DNA of 64,000 bases from Hoeflea phototrophica DFL-43 (lineage in GTDB: Bacteria > Pseudomonadota > Alphaproteobacteria > Rhizobiales > Rhizobiaceae), in NCBI RefSeq assembly GCF_000154705.2, contig NZ_CM002917.1:2002461-2066460 (forward strand), written 5' to 3'. The position numbers were made by a program, and so were the translations under genes. How positions within the stretch are numbered: the first letter of the stretch is position 1; each line of letters starts with the position of its first letter. The notes beneath the pieces were generated by a model. That model had not been told where the DNA came from and did not search any database. It worked only from the letters and a program-made list of their open reading frames with translations. Shown here piece after piece: positions 45,348-53,128 of this stretch.

Positions 45348-46007
45348 ATGCAGGACATGATCTCCGTGACGGCCCTTTGGTGGGCCGTCATCGTGTCGGG
45401 GCTCTATCATGGCCTTAACCCCGGCATGGGCTGGCCGCTGGCGGTTTCCGCGGCCCTGATGGAACGCAAGCGGGGTGCTTTGCTCAGGGCACTGGCGGCA
45501 CTCGCCTTCGGGCACTTCCTGGCGATGACGGCGATTTTGTTGCCGTTCTCGCTGATGACGGTGCTGGTGATGTGGGAGCGCGAAGTCCGGCTGGGCGCGG
45601 GCTTGCTGGTGATCGGTCTCGGCATCTATCTGCTGATCAACCGCAGGCATCCGCGCTTTCTGGCGCGGGTCAAGCCGAGCCGGCTTGCGCTCTGGTCTTT
45701 CCTGGCCGCGATGGCGCATGGTGCGGGACTGATGCTGGTTCCCATATTCCTGGGCATCTGCAAGGTTGGTGATCTGGATGCCGGCCACCAGGCAGCGGCG
45801 TCACTGATGGCCGGCAACGTGGTCACGGCCTTTGCCGTTGCAATCGCTCATACCCTGGCCATGACCATTGCCGGCGGCTTTATCGCTGCCACCATTTATT
45901 TCTGGCTGGGCCTGAAATTCCTCTCCACCACCTGGTTCAACCTCGATGTGGTTTGGGCGCTGAGCCTGATCCTGGTCGGCGCATTTGGCGTTTACAGCGC
46001 CGGGTAG
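45348..46007 (+). CDS. Multi-pass membrane protein linked to the SBP56 gene
   Basis: 219 aa with about six membrane helices. The first helix is followed by YHGLNPGMGWPLAV and a later one by AHGAGLMLVPIF. Histidines in such H-G-x-N/D-P settings recall the metal-transport families UreH/SafE/NiCoT, but I cannot place it firmly. It starts 3 bp after the SBP56 stop, so the two are one operon. A role in supplying copper, or in exporting sulfur products, would fit the neighbour but is inference. Confidence 0.75.
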   Translation: MQDMISVTALWWAVIVSGLYHGLNPGMGWPLAVSAALMERKRGALLRALAALAFGHFLAMTAILLPFSLMTVLVMWEREVRLGAGLLVIGLGIYLLINRRHPRFLARVKPSRLALWSFLAAMAHGAGLMLVPIFLGICKVGDLDAGHQAAASLMAGNVVTAFAVAIAHTLAMTIAGGFIAATIYFWLGLKFLSTTWFNLDVVWALSLILVGAFGVYSAG

Positions 46008-46105
46008 GGGGACCGCTAATCATACGGGGTGTCTTGGAAATCACCGGGATCGGCAGCCATTCCATCAAATGCGTTGCGGTGTCTTTTGAACATCCCTTCG
46101 GATGC

Positions 46106-46145
46106 GCAGTGAGGCGAATGGGTTCGAACCCATTCATCTCACTGC
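46106..46145. repeat. 40-nt near-perfect palindrome
   Basis: The arms match at 18 of 20 positions. The centre (46116-46135) is a perfect 20-nt palindrome, GAATGGGTTCGAACCCATTC, bounded by GCAGTGAG and CTCACTGC. No T-run follows. It lies between the SBP56-linked membrane gene and the convergent XRE gene. It may be a DNA-binding site, an RNA hairpin protecting 3' ends, or part of a small RNA. Confidence 0.6.
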
Positions 46146-46152
46146 AGTCTGG

Positions 46153-46171
46153 CGGCAATTTTCAGTTGCCG
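46153..46171. other. Second hairpin next to the palindrome
   Basis: CGGCAA-TTTTCAG-TTGCCG, a 6-bp stem 7 bp after the 40-nt palindrome and 32 bp from the XRE stop. Together they make a tandem hairpin array between convergent genes. Confidence 0.4.
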
Positions 46172-46203
46172 ATGATGCTGATCCGGTGATCCCGGAACAA
46201 TTT

Positions 46204-46587
46204 TCATTCGTGCGCGGCCCGAGTGAGGGTTTCAAGGCGGGATTCAAGCGTTTCCGCGCTGGCTGTCACCTGCAGAGCCAGTTCGCGCAAACGGTTGATC
46301 TCGCCCTTCATTTCGTCGATTGCCACGGACATGCCCTGGGATTGCGGCGCGTCGCCTGCGCCGCTGATCAGCCATGCCGGTGAGACTCCGAGAACGCCTG
46401 CCAGCGTCATTACCTTGTTGGCGCGGGGTTCAGACCGGTCGGTCTCCCACTCGGCCAGAGTTTCCGTGGTTACGCCGATATGCGAGGCGGCATCTTCCAG
46501 CGTCAGTGCGGCGAGATCGCGCGCGCGGGTGATGCGCCCGCCAAGAGTGTCACCATCATCGTAGGTTTCCGGCGTCATATCATTCAT
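46204..46587 (-). CDS. XRE-family transcriptional regulator
   Basis: 127 aa from ATG 46587 (AGGGATG upstream; a 14-codon longer form is open). The helix-turn-helix covers residues about 15-70 (LTLEDAASHIGVTTETLAEWE). The C-terminal 45 residues (MSVAIDEMKGEINRLRELAL onward) are a heptad-like coiled coil, probably for dimerisation. Targets are unknown; it is monocistronic with a long upstream region. Confidence 0.85.
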   Translation of the reverse strand: MNDMTPETYDDGDTLGGRITRARDLAALTLEDAASHIGVTTETLAEWETDRSEPRANKVMTLAGVLGVSPAWLISGAGDAPQSQGMSVAIDEMKGEINRLRELALQVTASAETLESRLETLTRAAHE

Positions 46588-47258
46588 GAATTCATCCCTT
46601 CGGCATTCATATGTGTGTGGCTTCGGCACCGCGCATAACGCAGTTCCGGCCTTCGTCGCTGTTATTGCCTATGCACCGTCCATGTCGTTCATGTGAACGC
46701 GAACCGCGCGCCAAGTGGTGGCGTGTCAGGCGTGGAGACCCACCGTAAACTGGAAGACAGTGGCGGCGCCCCTCGTTCTTGATCACTGTTCAGTGAAGGC
46801 CGGACCTGTCGAAGCGGGGAAGGGGTCTCTGGACCGGCAGAGACAGTATCGGCGATTGGCCCGCGCACGTCCAGAGCAGCATTGCGCATTATTTTGCAAA
46901 GCAGTTCTGCGCCGCCTGTTCAACAAAATCGCAAAGAACGGCCGAGATCCGTAAGGCCGGACATGACGGGCACCGGTTTTAACCGAGTGCGCGACAGCGC
47001 TTTGTTGATCAGAGGTCTCGGCGTTTGGCAGGTCCCGCCGCCTGGTCTCGACCCGGCAAACCGGACTTCGGCGGAGGCCTGTTGGTTTACCAATTGTTTG
47101 TCACTTTGCTTAATTGCCGGTGCCCGCAAAGTATTGTGGTGTTCCAGAACAAGTCAATTTTAACATCTGACGTTCAGGCTTGACCCCGGCGCAAATGATT
47201 TACGCGCTGAAGACGCAATTCGCGTCGCGACATTTCATGAGGAAATGGGAACCCAGAG
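46588..47258. other. 671-bp intergenic region
   Basis: It separates the XRE gene (minus) from the hypothetical gene at 47259 (plus), so it must hold two divergent promoters. CTTGAC occurs at about 47180 but has no good -10. Short frames on both strands have no recognisable features. I see no tRNA or conserved structure in it. Confidence 0.4.
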
Positions 47259-47909
47259 ATGAGTGAACTACGCCTGTCTTATCCAGCATGCATGCTGGCC
47301 GAAAAATCCAAATTTACTGCCGAAGACGTCACACTGATCGAGAACCGCATATTCGCCGGTGGGCTCGATGCTCCTGGTGCCATTGCGACCTTGCTCGCGC
47401 TGGAACATTGCAAGGCCGGCAAATGCCCCGAATGGGACGCGTTTTTCGTCCAGATCCTGAGCGATCATGTCATCCACACCATGCATCCGCTTGGTGCCTT
47501 GAGTGAGGCCAAGGTGGAATGGTTGCGGCGGGTGCTGTCCCGTGGGGGACTGATTTCGAGCCGCAATGAGCTTGAGGTGCTGGTCCGTGTCATGGAGATG
47601 GCGGGCCCACAGAGCCGGATGCTGACTGGCTTCGCGCTCTCCCAGGTCTGGCATGCGATCATTGACGGCGAGGGAGCGCTGGCAAGCCATAACCGAGGCC
47701 TCTGGACTGCAATGGGAATGAAACAGCTTTCCTATATCAACCGTGTGCTGACGGCGCTGGGAAACACCAAGCCGTTCTCGCTCCGCGATGCAGAGGCACT
47801 GTTCGACCCTGCGCACAATCTAGTGCCGGATGGCCAGCAAACAGTGTGGCAGGAATTCGTGGCTGCCGTTGCGGGTCCGGATCTGGAGCCGGTGGCGATT
47901 GCAGCGTGA
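47259..47909 (+). CDS. Hypothetical protein, probably helical
   Basis: 216 aa, no signal peptide and no membrane segment. Predicted mostly helical: YPACMLAEKSKFTAEDVTLI, ATLLALEHCKAGKC, AKVEWLRRVLSRGG and ALASHNRGLWTAMGM are amphipathic stretches. Codon usage resembles the neighbouring genes. I do not recognise a family. It converges on lipB with 57 bp between the stops. Confidence 0.72.
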   Translation: MSELRLSYPACMLAEKSKFTAEDVTLIENRIFAGGLDAPGAIATLLALEHCKAGKCPEWDAFFVQILSDHVIHTMHPLGALSEAKVEWLRRVLSRGGLISSRNELEVLVRVMEMAGPQSRMLTGFALSQVWHAIIDGEGALASHNRGLWTAMGMKQLSYINRVLTALGNTKPFSLRDAEALFDPAHNLVPDGQQTVWQEFVAAVAGPDLEPVAIAA

Positions 47910-47966
47910 TCCCGTACAACGCGCGCTCACAAGATGGCGCGCATCAAGCCAGGATATGCTCTTCAA

Positions 47967-48731
47967 TCAATCAGGGTACGCACCGCGCGTGAGGCCGCTT
48001 GTGGGGTCCTGTTGATTGTCGTCACATGTGGGGCCGAACACCTCTTCAAACGCCTCGCGCAGCCGGATATCGGCTTCATGCATGGGGATCGGCAGTCCCA
48101 GATCCACAAGACTGGTTACCCCGTGGACGCGCACTCCACAGGGCACGATTCCGGAAAAATGCTCTAGGTCCGGGTCGACATTGAGCGACAGGCCGTGAAA
48201 GCTGACCCACTTGCGCAGCCGGATCCCGATGGCCGCGATCTTGTCCTCTGCAATGGTGCAATCGGTGAGCCTTGGCTTGTCGGGCCGGCGCACCCACACG
48301 CCCACCCGGTCCTCACGCCTTTCGCCGGTAACATTCATGCTCTCGAGAGCGCCGATGATCACCGCTTCCAGTGCTGAAACAAAGGCGCGTACATCCTGGC
48401 GGCGCCGCTTTAGGTCGATCATCACATAGACCACACGCTGACCCGGGCCGTGATAGGTGTATTCACCGCCACGGCCGCTGGCGAAAACCTCGAACCTGTC
48501 TGGTGCAACCAGATCTTCCGATCGGGCGCTGGTGCCGGCTGTGTAGAGCGGCGGATGTTCGACCAGCCAGATAAGTTCGCTTGCATTGCCAGCGGCGATG
48601 AGCTCCGCCTCATGTTCCATCAGCTCGACGGCCTCGGGATAGAGGGCCAGACCATCGGAAACACGCCAGCGCACCGGCGGGTTTCCCTCGCCGGCGAAAA
48701 ATCGTGTTTCCAAAGCGTCGCGCTGGCTCAT
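47967..48731 (-). CDS. lipB: Lipoyl(octanoyl) transferase
   Basis: 254 aa. It moves octanoate from acyl carrier protein to lipoyl domains of 2-oxoacid dehydrogenases and the glycine cleavage H protein. [13 protein letters not shown], Lys164 in [14 protein letters not shown] and Cys198 in IVPCGV form the active site (thioester intermediate on Cys). The C-terminus runs slightly beyond the usual end. lipA is not in the window. Confidence 0.95.
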   Translation of the reverse strand: MSQRDALETRFFAGEGNPPVRWRVSDGLALYPEAVELMEHEAELIAAGNASELIWLVEHPPLYTAGTSARSEDLVAPDRFEVFASGRGGEYTYHGPGQRVVYVMIDLKRRRQDVRAFVSALEAVIIGALESMNVTGERREDRVGVWVRRPDKPRLTDCTIAEDKIAAIGIRLRKWVSFHGLSLNVDPDLEHFSGIVPCGVRVHGVTSLVDLGLPIPMHEADIRLREAFEEVFGPTCDDNQQDPTSGLTRGAYPD

Positions 48732-49144
48732 TCCGGTGATCTGAATCTCGTGGTATTGCGATTATGCGGACCAAAGACCCGTTTCAGGGCCAGTGGTCGG
48801 GGTGTATCCCATCCCGCGCCAAAGCGGAATCCTTTTCTGCTTTGGGCAAACGCCAGCATATCACCCCGATGCTTCAGTCAGGTAATGCCGTCCGGCCTTT
48901 CCGGGTCAGGAGAGGCTGGTCAAGCGCGTGGTACTTCGCTGTTTGAGGCGCATTCCGTTTGTTACGAGGGCGCGGTCTTCCTGTTTGGGGCTGAAAGCCA
49001 CAGGAAAACCAAGCAAAAACGGGGTCCTGCAGAGGTTTGAGCCAACCGGTTCGTCGTGGTGGATTATTTGTCACAAATGCGCTTGTGCCGGGCAGGTCCA
49101 TTTGCTACATGCAGCGCGCCGGACAGGTTTCGGCTCTACCACGT
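48732..49144. other. 413-bp spacer with a hairpin and the tRNA promoter
   Basis: No gene is supported. CCAAAGC (48819-48825) and GCTTTGG (48839-48845) form a 7-bp stem. The tRNA-Leu promoter candidate lies at 49082-49110. The lipB promoter should lie near 48740-48780 on the minus strand. Confidence 0.4.
49082..49110 (+). promoter_or_regulatory. Candidate promoter of tRNA-Leu
   Basis: CTTGTG (49082-49087), 17-bp spacer, CTACAT (49105-49110). It fits the rhizobial pattern CTTGAC-N17-CTATAT with one mismatch per box. Transcription would start about 28 bp before the mature tRNA. Confidence 0.65.
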
Positions 49145-49229
49145 GCGGTCGTGGCGGAATTGGTAGACGCGCAGCGTTGAGGTCGCTGTGGGGCAACCCG
49201 TGGAAGTTCGAGTCTTCTCGACCGCACCA
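49145..49229 (+). tRNA. tRNA-Leu (anticodon GAG)
   Basis: 85 nt including an encoded CCA. The acceptor arms GCGGTCG/CGACCGC pair perfectly. The D-arm contains GGAATTGGTAGAC. The anticodon arm CAGCG-TTGAGGT-CGCTG carries GAG, reading CUC/CUU. A long variable arm (TGGGGCAACCCG) marks a class II tRNA. The T-loop is TTCGAGT. Confidence 0.96.
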
Positions 49230-49368
49230 TCAACTGGCTGATCAACCTCCAGTTTGTTTTGCTTACACGATGGCGTTTAGTTTTCCTGCGCACCAACGCT
49301 GGTGCAACAGACCTATCCCGAAAAATGCATGCGACTTGCGCCTTGCTGTTCACCCGGGGCAGGTCTGA

Positions 49369-50352
49369 TCAGCCTTTGGAGCGAACCTGCTTCTTGTTGT
49401 GAAAAATAAATCCGATGAAGTTCAGCAGCAGCTGAGCGGCCAGGATCTGGGTGCTTTCTGAGGGGTCATAGGCAGGAGCGACCTCGACCAGGTCAATGCC
49501 CACCACATCGCCGCGCTTGCTAAGACCCTGAAGAATTTCCAGCACGTCGTAATATTGAAATCCGCCATGGCTGGGCGTGCCTGTCCCCGGCGCTATCGAC
49601 GGGCAAAACGCGTCGATGTCGATGGTTACATAGTATCGGGCGTTTTCCGGAATGCGGTTGAGAACGGCTTCAGTCCCCAATTTGCGGACTTGGCGCACGG
49701 ATAGAATGTCAGAACCGCGGGCGCGTGCGTCGTCGTAGCCCTCTTTGGCGGTCGAGGAAACATTGCGGATGCCGAGCTGGCTCATGCCCGCAACATAGTC
49801 CTTTTCGATTGCTCGGCGCATCGGGTTGCCGTGGCCAGCCGTGACACCGTGGCGCTCATCGACAAAATCCAGATGCGCATCTATCTGGACCACATGGAGC
49901 GGACCATTTTTGGCGCAATCCTCGGCAAAGGCGTTGATACAGGGAATGTTGATGGAATGATCACCGCCAATGGTGACTGGCAGTGCACCCGCATCGAGAA
50001 TTTTCTTTACACCATATTCGATGTTGGCGTGACTTTCGTGGGTCAAGGTATGGATGATGTCCGCATCGCCAATATCGACAATACGGACATCGCTGCCCAG
50101 ATAGGTGGCATCATCCTCGTGGTCATAAGCACCGGCGTGGCCAAAACTGAACAATGTTGATGCCTCCCGGACCGCGCGCGGTCCAAACCTTGCACCGGAC
50201 CTGAATTGGCATCCGAAATCGAAGGGCGCGCCGAGGATCGCCACGTCGGCGTCAATCTTGTCCCAGTCCGACACATACTCTCTTTTTCCAAAAGTCGAGA
50301 TTCCCACGAAGGGAAGGTTCAAGCGTCCAGACTCATAACCGTGGCTCGTCAT
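49369..50352 (-). CDS. Agmatinase-family ureohydrolase
   Basis: 327 aa. All six metal ligands of the arginase fold are present: His132 (GGDHS), Asp158, His160 and Asp162 (DAHLD), Asp245 and Asp247 (DIDAF). Agmatinase would split agmatine to putrescine and urea. Related enzymes act on guanidinobutyrate, guanidinopropionate or guanidine, and the motifs alone do not separate them. No other polyamine gene is adjacent. Confidence 0.88.
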   Translation of the reverse strand: MTSHGYESGRLNLPFVGISTFGKREYVSDWDKIDADVAILGAPFDFGCQFRSGARFGPRAVREASTLFSFGHAGAYDHEDDATYLGSDVRIVDIGDADIIHTLTHESHANIEYGVKKILDAGALPVTIGGDHSINIPCINAFAEDCAKNGPLHVVQIDAHLDFVDERHGVTAGHGNPMRRAIEKDYVAGMSQLGIRNVSSTAKEGYDDARARGSDILSVRQVRKLGTEAVLNRIPENARYYVTIDIDAFCPSIAPGTGTPSHGGFQYYDVLEILQGLSKRGDVVGIDLVEVAPAYDPSESTQILAAQLLLNFIGFIFHNKKQVRSKG

Positions 50353-50618
50353 GTCGTCGTCTCCTGGAAATCATGTTTGTCTTTGTTGGCCGGCCGCGCT
50401 GGCTCGCGGCAAAGCCGAAAAACGTTTGGGTTTCACTGCGCGCTGTGAAGGAATGCCGGCCGCTGATATTGCGCGCAATTTCAAGGGCGGCACTTTTGGT
50501 GCGATAGAGTGTTGAAAGTTTGAATATCAAATGCAAATGGCGGAAGTTGCGACCGGACATCTGGGGGCGCAAACAGAAAGCTGGAAAAACCGGGCAGCTT
50601 TCCATGCCCAAGAACGGA

Positions 50619-50906
50619 TCAAGCCGCTTGCCGGGTGCGCGTTGGAATGAAGCTTCCAACCTGCTTTCTCAATGCCAGCAGCGAAGCGTCCAGCTCGGCT
50701 GCATCTTCAAGCAGGTCGTGGTTGCCGGGATTGTTCGAAATCTCGCCAAACAAGCGGGCAGAAAGTTGGCACAAGTTGTTGAGACAAGCATAGAGCAGCT
50801 GCTTGCGGCGAATGGGAATTCCCGGTGTCGCAGCGATGCGAATGATATCGCGCTTCTTGTCTGAGTGAATTTGTTTCAGCTTTTCCAGTCGCAGATCGAG
50901 TGTCAT
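50619..50906 (-). CDS. Small hypothetical protein
   Basis: 95 aa. GGGAAA lies about 7 bp before ATG 50906. The sequence is basic at the N-terminus (RLEKLKQIHSDKKRDIIRIA) and mainly helical (LLYACLNNLCQLSARLFGEI). No family is recognised. It lies 266 bp upstream of the ureohydrolase on the same strand. A plus-strand frame over the same bases is less protein-like. Confidence 0.5.
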   Translation of the reverse strand: MTLDLRLEKLKQIHSDKKRDIIRIAATPGIPIRRKQLLYACLNNLCQLSARLFGEISNNPGNHDLLEDAAELDASLLALRKQVGSFIPTRTRQAA

Positions 50907-51100
50907 GGACGTTTCCCGATTAGAGTTGGACTCAAATCACGCTTCTAAACTACCAGACCGACTTGAACTGTTTGAACAATTTCATTGATTCGCCGTTGCC
51001 TGTCCATAAGTATGAACTTTTGGAGGTTGTGCCAAGCTTACTGTTTGCGCCGGTGCAGGGATGGGTGAGTGAAGGGTGTCACTGCACCTGGGAAATCTCG

Positions 51101-51700
51101 TCAGTCTTTTGCGCCTCGGACAAGAAGCCGGATGATTGCTTCGACTTCGCTTGCGATTTTGTCCTGGGGCAGGCCGATGATCTTCTCGCGCAGGCCGATG
51201 GAGACAATTCCGTGCACCGCGGCAAACAGGGTGCGGACACGAATGCTCAGATCCTCCATTGCCATATCGGGTTGGAGCGCAAGCAACGACTTGCCGATAT
51301 GAGCGAACAGCACTTTTTGTTCCTCATTGTACCAGGAGGGGATCTCGCGTCCATTCTGCATTCGGTGGTCGAAAATCGCCGACCACAAATTCATATGGCT
51401 TCGCGCGAAATCGAGATAGTTCAGGCCGAGGCCCACCAATCGCTCTGCCGGTTCGGCATCCGAAGTGGCCGCCTCTTCGAGGCTTGCACCAAGACTGCGC
51501 AGGGTTGCCGCGTTCACCTGCAGCACCAGATCATCCATGTCTTCATAGGCTGAATACAGTCCACCGAGCGCGCAGCCTGCATCGGTTGTCAAATCACGCG
51601 CCCGCAAGTTTCCAAGCCCTTGCTGCTCGATCCGAGCGCGCGCCGCTTCAAACAGCCGGTCCTTGAGCGCCTGTCGTTGAGCTTCGCGTTTTCCTGCCAT
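51101..51700 (-). CDS. TetR-family transcriptional regulator
   Basis: 199 aa from ATG 51700 (AAGGGG 8 bp upstream; nine more codons are open). The TetR helix-turn-helix occupies about residues 10-55 (LKDRLFEAARARIEQQGLGN to GGLYSAYEDMDDLV). The C-terminal ligand-binding/dimer domain is helical and diverse, so the inducer is unknown. It is divergent from the PspA-like gene and shares 107 bp with three matching inverted repeats, so it very probably represses both. Confidence 0.92.
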   Translation of the reverse strand: MAGKREAQRQALKDRLFEAARARIEQQGLGNLRARDLTTDAGCALGGLYSAYEDMDDLVLQVNAATLRSLGASLEEAATSDAEPAERLVGLGLNYLDFARSHMNLWSAIFDHRMQNGREIPSWYNEEQKVLFAHIGKSLLALQPDMAMEDLSIRVRTLFAAVHGIVSIGLREKIIGLPQDKIASEVEAIIRLLVRGAKD

Positions 51701-51720
51701 CTTCCGGCCCCTTGAAAAAA

Positions 51721-51733
51721 TGAACACTGTTCA
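51721..51733. promoter_or_regulatory. TetR operator candidate 1
   Basis: TGAACA-C-TGTTCA, a perfect palindrome 20 bp upstream of the tetR start codon. It matches the other two sites as TGAAC-A-N-Y-GTTCA. Confidence 0.75.
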
Positions 51734-51741
51734 AAAAATAT

Positions 51742-51769
51742 CTTGAACAACGTTCAAAATATGCTATCT
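51742..51769 (+). promoter_or_regulatory. Promoter of the pspA-like gene
   Basis: CTTGAA (51742-51747), 16-bp spacer, CTATCT (51764-51769), close to the rhizobial consensus. The -35 lies inside operator 2, and operator 3 covers the expected transcription start. I see no -24/-12 sigma-54 element. Confidence 0.65.
51743..51757. promoter_or_regulatory. TetR operator candidate 2
   Basis: TTGAAC-AAC-GTTCAA, a perfect palindrome covering the -35 of the pspA-like promoter. Bases 51744-51756 fit TGAAC-A-N-Y-GTTCA. Confidence 0.75.
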
Positions 51770-51776
51770 AGCAAGC

Positions 51777-51791
51777 ATGAACAGTGTTCAT
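51777..51791. promoter_or_regulatory. TetR operator candidate 3
   Basis: ATGAACA-G-TGTTCAT, a perfect palindrome at the expected transcription start of the pspA-like gene and 16 bp before its ATG. Sites 1 and 2 are 23 bp apart, sites 2 and 3 are 34 bp apart: about two and three helical turns. Confidence 0.75.
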
Positions 51792-51807
51792 ATAAGGAGA
51801 TCAACCA

Positions 51808-52530
51808 ATGTTCAAGAGATTATCCGCGCTGGTGCGGGGCACCGTCTGGAATGCAGCAGAGGACGTGACTGACCGGAATGCAATTGTCGTGCTTGATCAG
51901 CAGATCCGTGATTGCGTGCAAGCCTTGACCCAGGCGCGCAAGGCGGTTGCGCTGGCCGAGGCGGAATTCAGGCAGGAGGCGAAGCAACACAGCCGCATCG
52001 CGGCCCGAATTGAAGACCTTGAGAACCGGACCATGACGGCCATGCAGGCCGGGAAGAACGAACTTGCCCGCGAAGCGGCCGAAATGATTGCCTCACTTGA
52101 GGCGGACAGCAAGGCGAGCGAGGAGACCCAGGCCCGTTTCGAACGCGAGATCTTCAGACTTCGCGCCTCGGTCAAGGACGCTTCGACCCGTCTTTCCGCC
52201 CTCAAGCGTGGTCAGCAGGTTTCAACTGCCGCGGCCCGTGTCCGCCAACTCAGGGCAGGTGAGGGCATTGGCGGCAAGTCAGCATTGCGCGATGCAGAAG
52301 AGACCTTGCAGAGGCTCAAGGTCCGCCAGACCCAGGCTGACCTTGTCGAGGCGAGCCTTGTTTCCATGGACCGTGAAGCCAGCCCCGATGGCATGATCGA
52401 AAGGCTGGCCGATGCAGGATGCGGCACGCCGGTCAGGACATCCGCTGATGACGTGCTTGCGCGCCTTGCCGGCCGTCAGCCAGCAGCCTCTCCGTCTTCA
52501 ACCCAGACATCCACCTCGGCCGACGCTTGA
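51808..52530 (+). CDS. PspA/IM30-family membrane-stress protein
   Basis: 240 aa. The N-terminal amphipathic helix (MFKRLSALVRGTVWNAAEDV) and long coiled coils (residues about 25-150, rich in Ala, Glu, Arg, Lys) match PspA/IM30/Vipp1, the bacterial ESCRT-III-like proteins that coat and repair the inner membrane. The last 30 residues are Ser/Thr/Pro-rich and probably disordered. AAGGAGA precedes the ATG. Control by a TetR repressor, with no PspF/sigma-54 or pspBC nearby, is different from enterobacteria. Confidence 0.88.
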   Translation: MFKRLSALVRGTVWNAAEDVTDRNAIVVLDQQIRDCVQALTQARKAVALAEAEFRQEAKQHSRIAARIEDLENRTMTAMQAGKNELAREAAEMIASLEADSKASEETQARFEREIFRLRASVKDASTRLSALKRGQQVSTAAARVRQLRAGEGIGGKSALRDAEETLQRLKVRQTQADLVEASLVSMDREASPDGMIERLADAGCGTPVRTSADDVLARLAGRQPAASPSSTQTSTSADA

Positions 52531-52573
52531 AACGCCGACAAACACCACCCACTCAAATTCAAGGACAAACACA

Positions 52574-52861
52574 ATGACTGAGAATCAACCGATAATCGCT
52601 CCAGGCAACTCATGGACCATGTTCACCGGTCTGAGCTTTATTGTTGCCGCCGGCATGATGGCGGGGGGCATCTACTTCCTGGAGGCAAGCTTCGCCGCCA
52701 AGGGGTTCTACGCCATGGCCGCAATCATGCTGGTCCACACCTCAGTGACCATCACCAAGACCTTGCGTGATGTCGAGGAATCGCGCCGTCTCTCCAACCG
52801 GATTGACGACGCGCGTACCGAGCGCTTGCTGATGGAAACCGGGCAAAGCGATATGCTCTGA
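52574..52861 (+). CDS. YiaAB two-helix domain membrane protein
   Basis: 95 aa from ATG 52574 (AAGGA 8 bp upstream). Two membrane helices (TMFTGLSFIVAAGMMAGGIY and GFYAMAAIMLVHTSVTITK) form a YiaA/YiaB-type domain, followed by a charged C-terminal helix. It lies 43 bp after the PspA-like gene, so both are in the TetR-controlled operon. It may be the membrane partner that PspB/PspC provide elsewhere; that is inference. Confidence 0.8.
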   Translation: MTENQPIIAPGNSWTMFTGLSFIVAAGMMAGGIYFLEASFAAKGFYAMAAIMLVHTSVTITKTLRDVEESRRLSNRIDDARTERLLMETGQSDML

Positions 52862-52915
52862 AGGATCAGACTGCAGCCTGCCTGTGCCGCCTAGACAAGG
52901 TTGGCGCGGGTCAAT

Positions 52916-52943
52916 TCCAGCCCGGCTTCACAGTCGGGCTGGA
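52916..52943 (+). other. Hairpin after the PspA-YiaAB operon
   Basis: TCCAGCCCG (52916-52924) and CGGGCTGGA (52935-52943), a perfect 9-bp stem with a 10-nt loop but no T-run. It may define the operon's 3' end. Confidence 0.45.
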
Positions 52944-53128
52944 GCCGGTTGGAGAGCAGATGGGCGGACTTGATGCTCCGATGTGTCCTCGCGGTTCACA
53001 CCCTTGCACGCCGGTGAGAGCGCATTGCCGAGCGCACTGAGTCAGCATAAAGAAAAAGCGGCCCCTAATGGTATCTGACGCCTCGATCCGGTACACCGGG
53101 CCAGCGCATCACCCCAAGCCCGCGAGCC

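Noticed and set aside
46106..46145. tRNA remnant or attachment site suggested by GGGTTCGAACCC
   Set aside because: A T-arm needs a 7-nt loop on a 5-bp stem. Here the centre is strictly palindromic, leaving 6 nt, and no acceptor or anticodon arm is found nearby.
46882..47163. 93-codon plus-strand frame in the long gap after the XRE gene
   Set aside because: Low-complexity, Arg/Ser/Pro-rich product with no ribosome-binding site; typical of non-coding GC-rich DNA.
51701..51807. Sigma-54 promoter for the PspA-like gene
   Set aside because: No GG-N10-GC element is present; a sigma-70-type promoter and TetR-like palindromes explain the spacer better.
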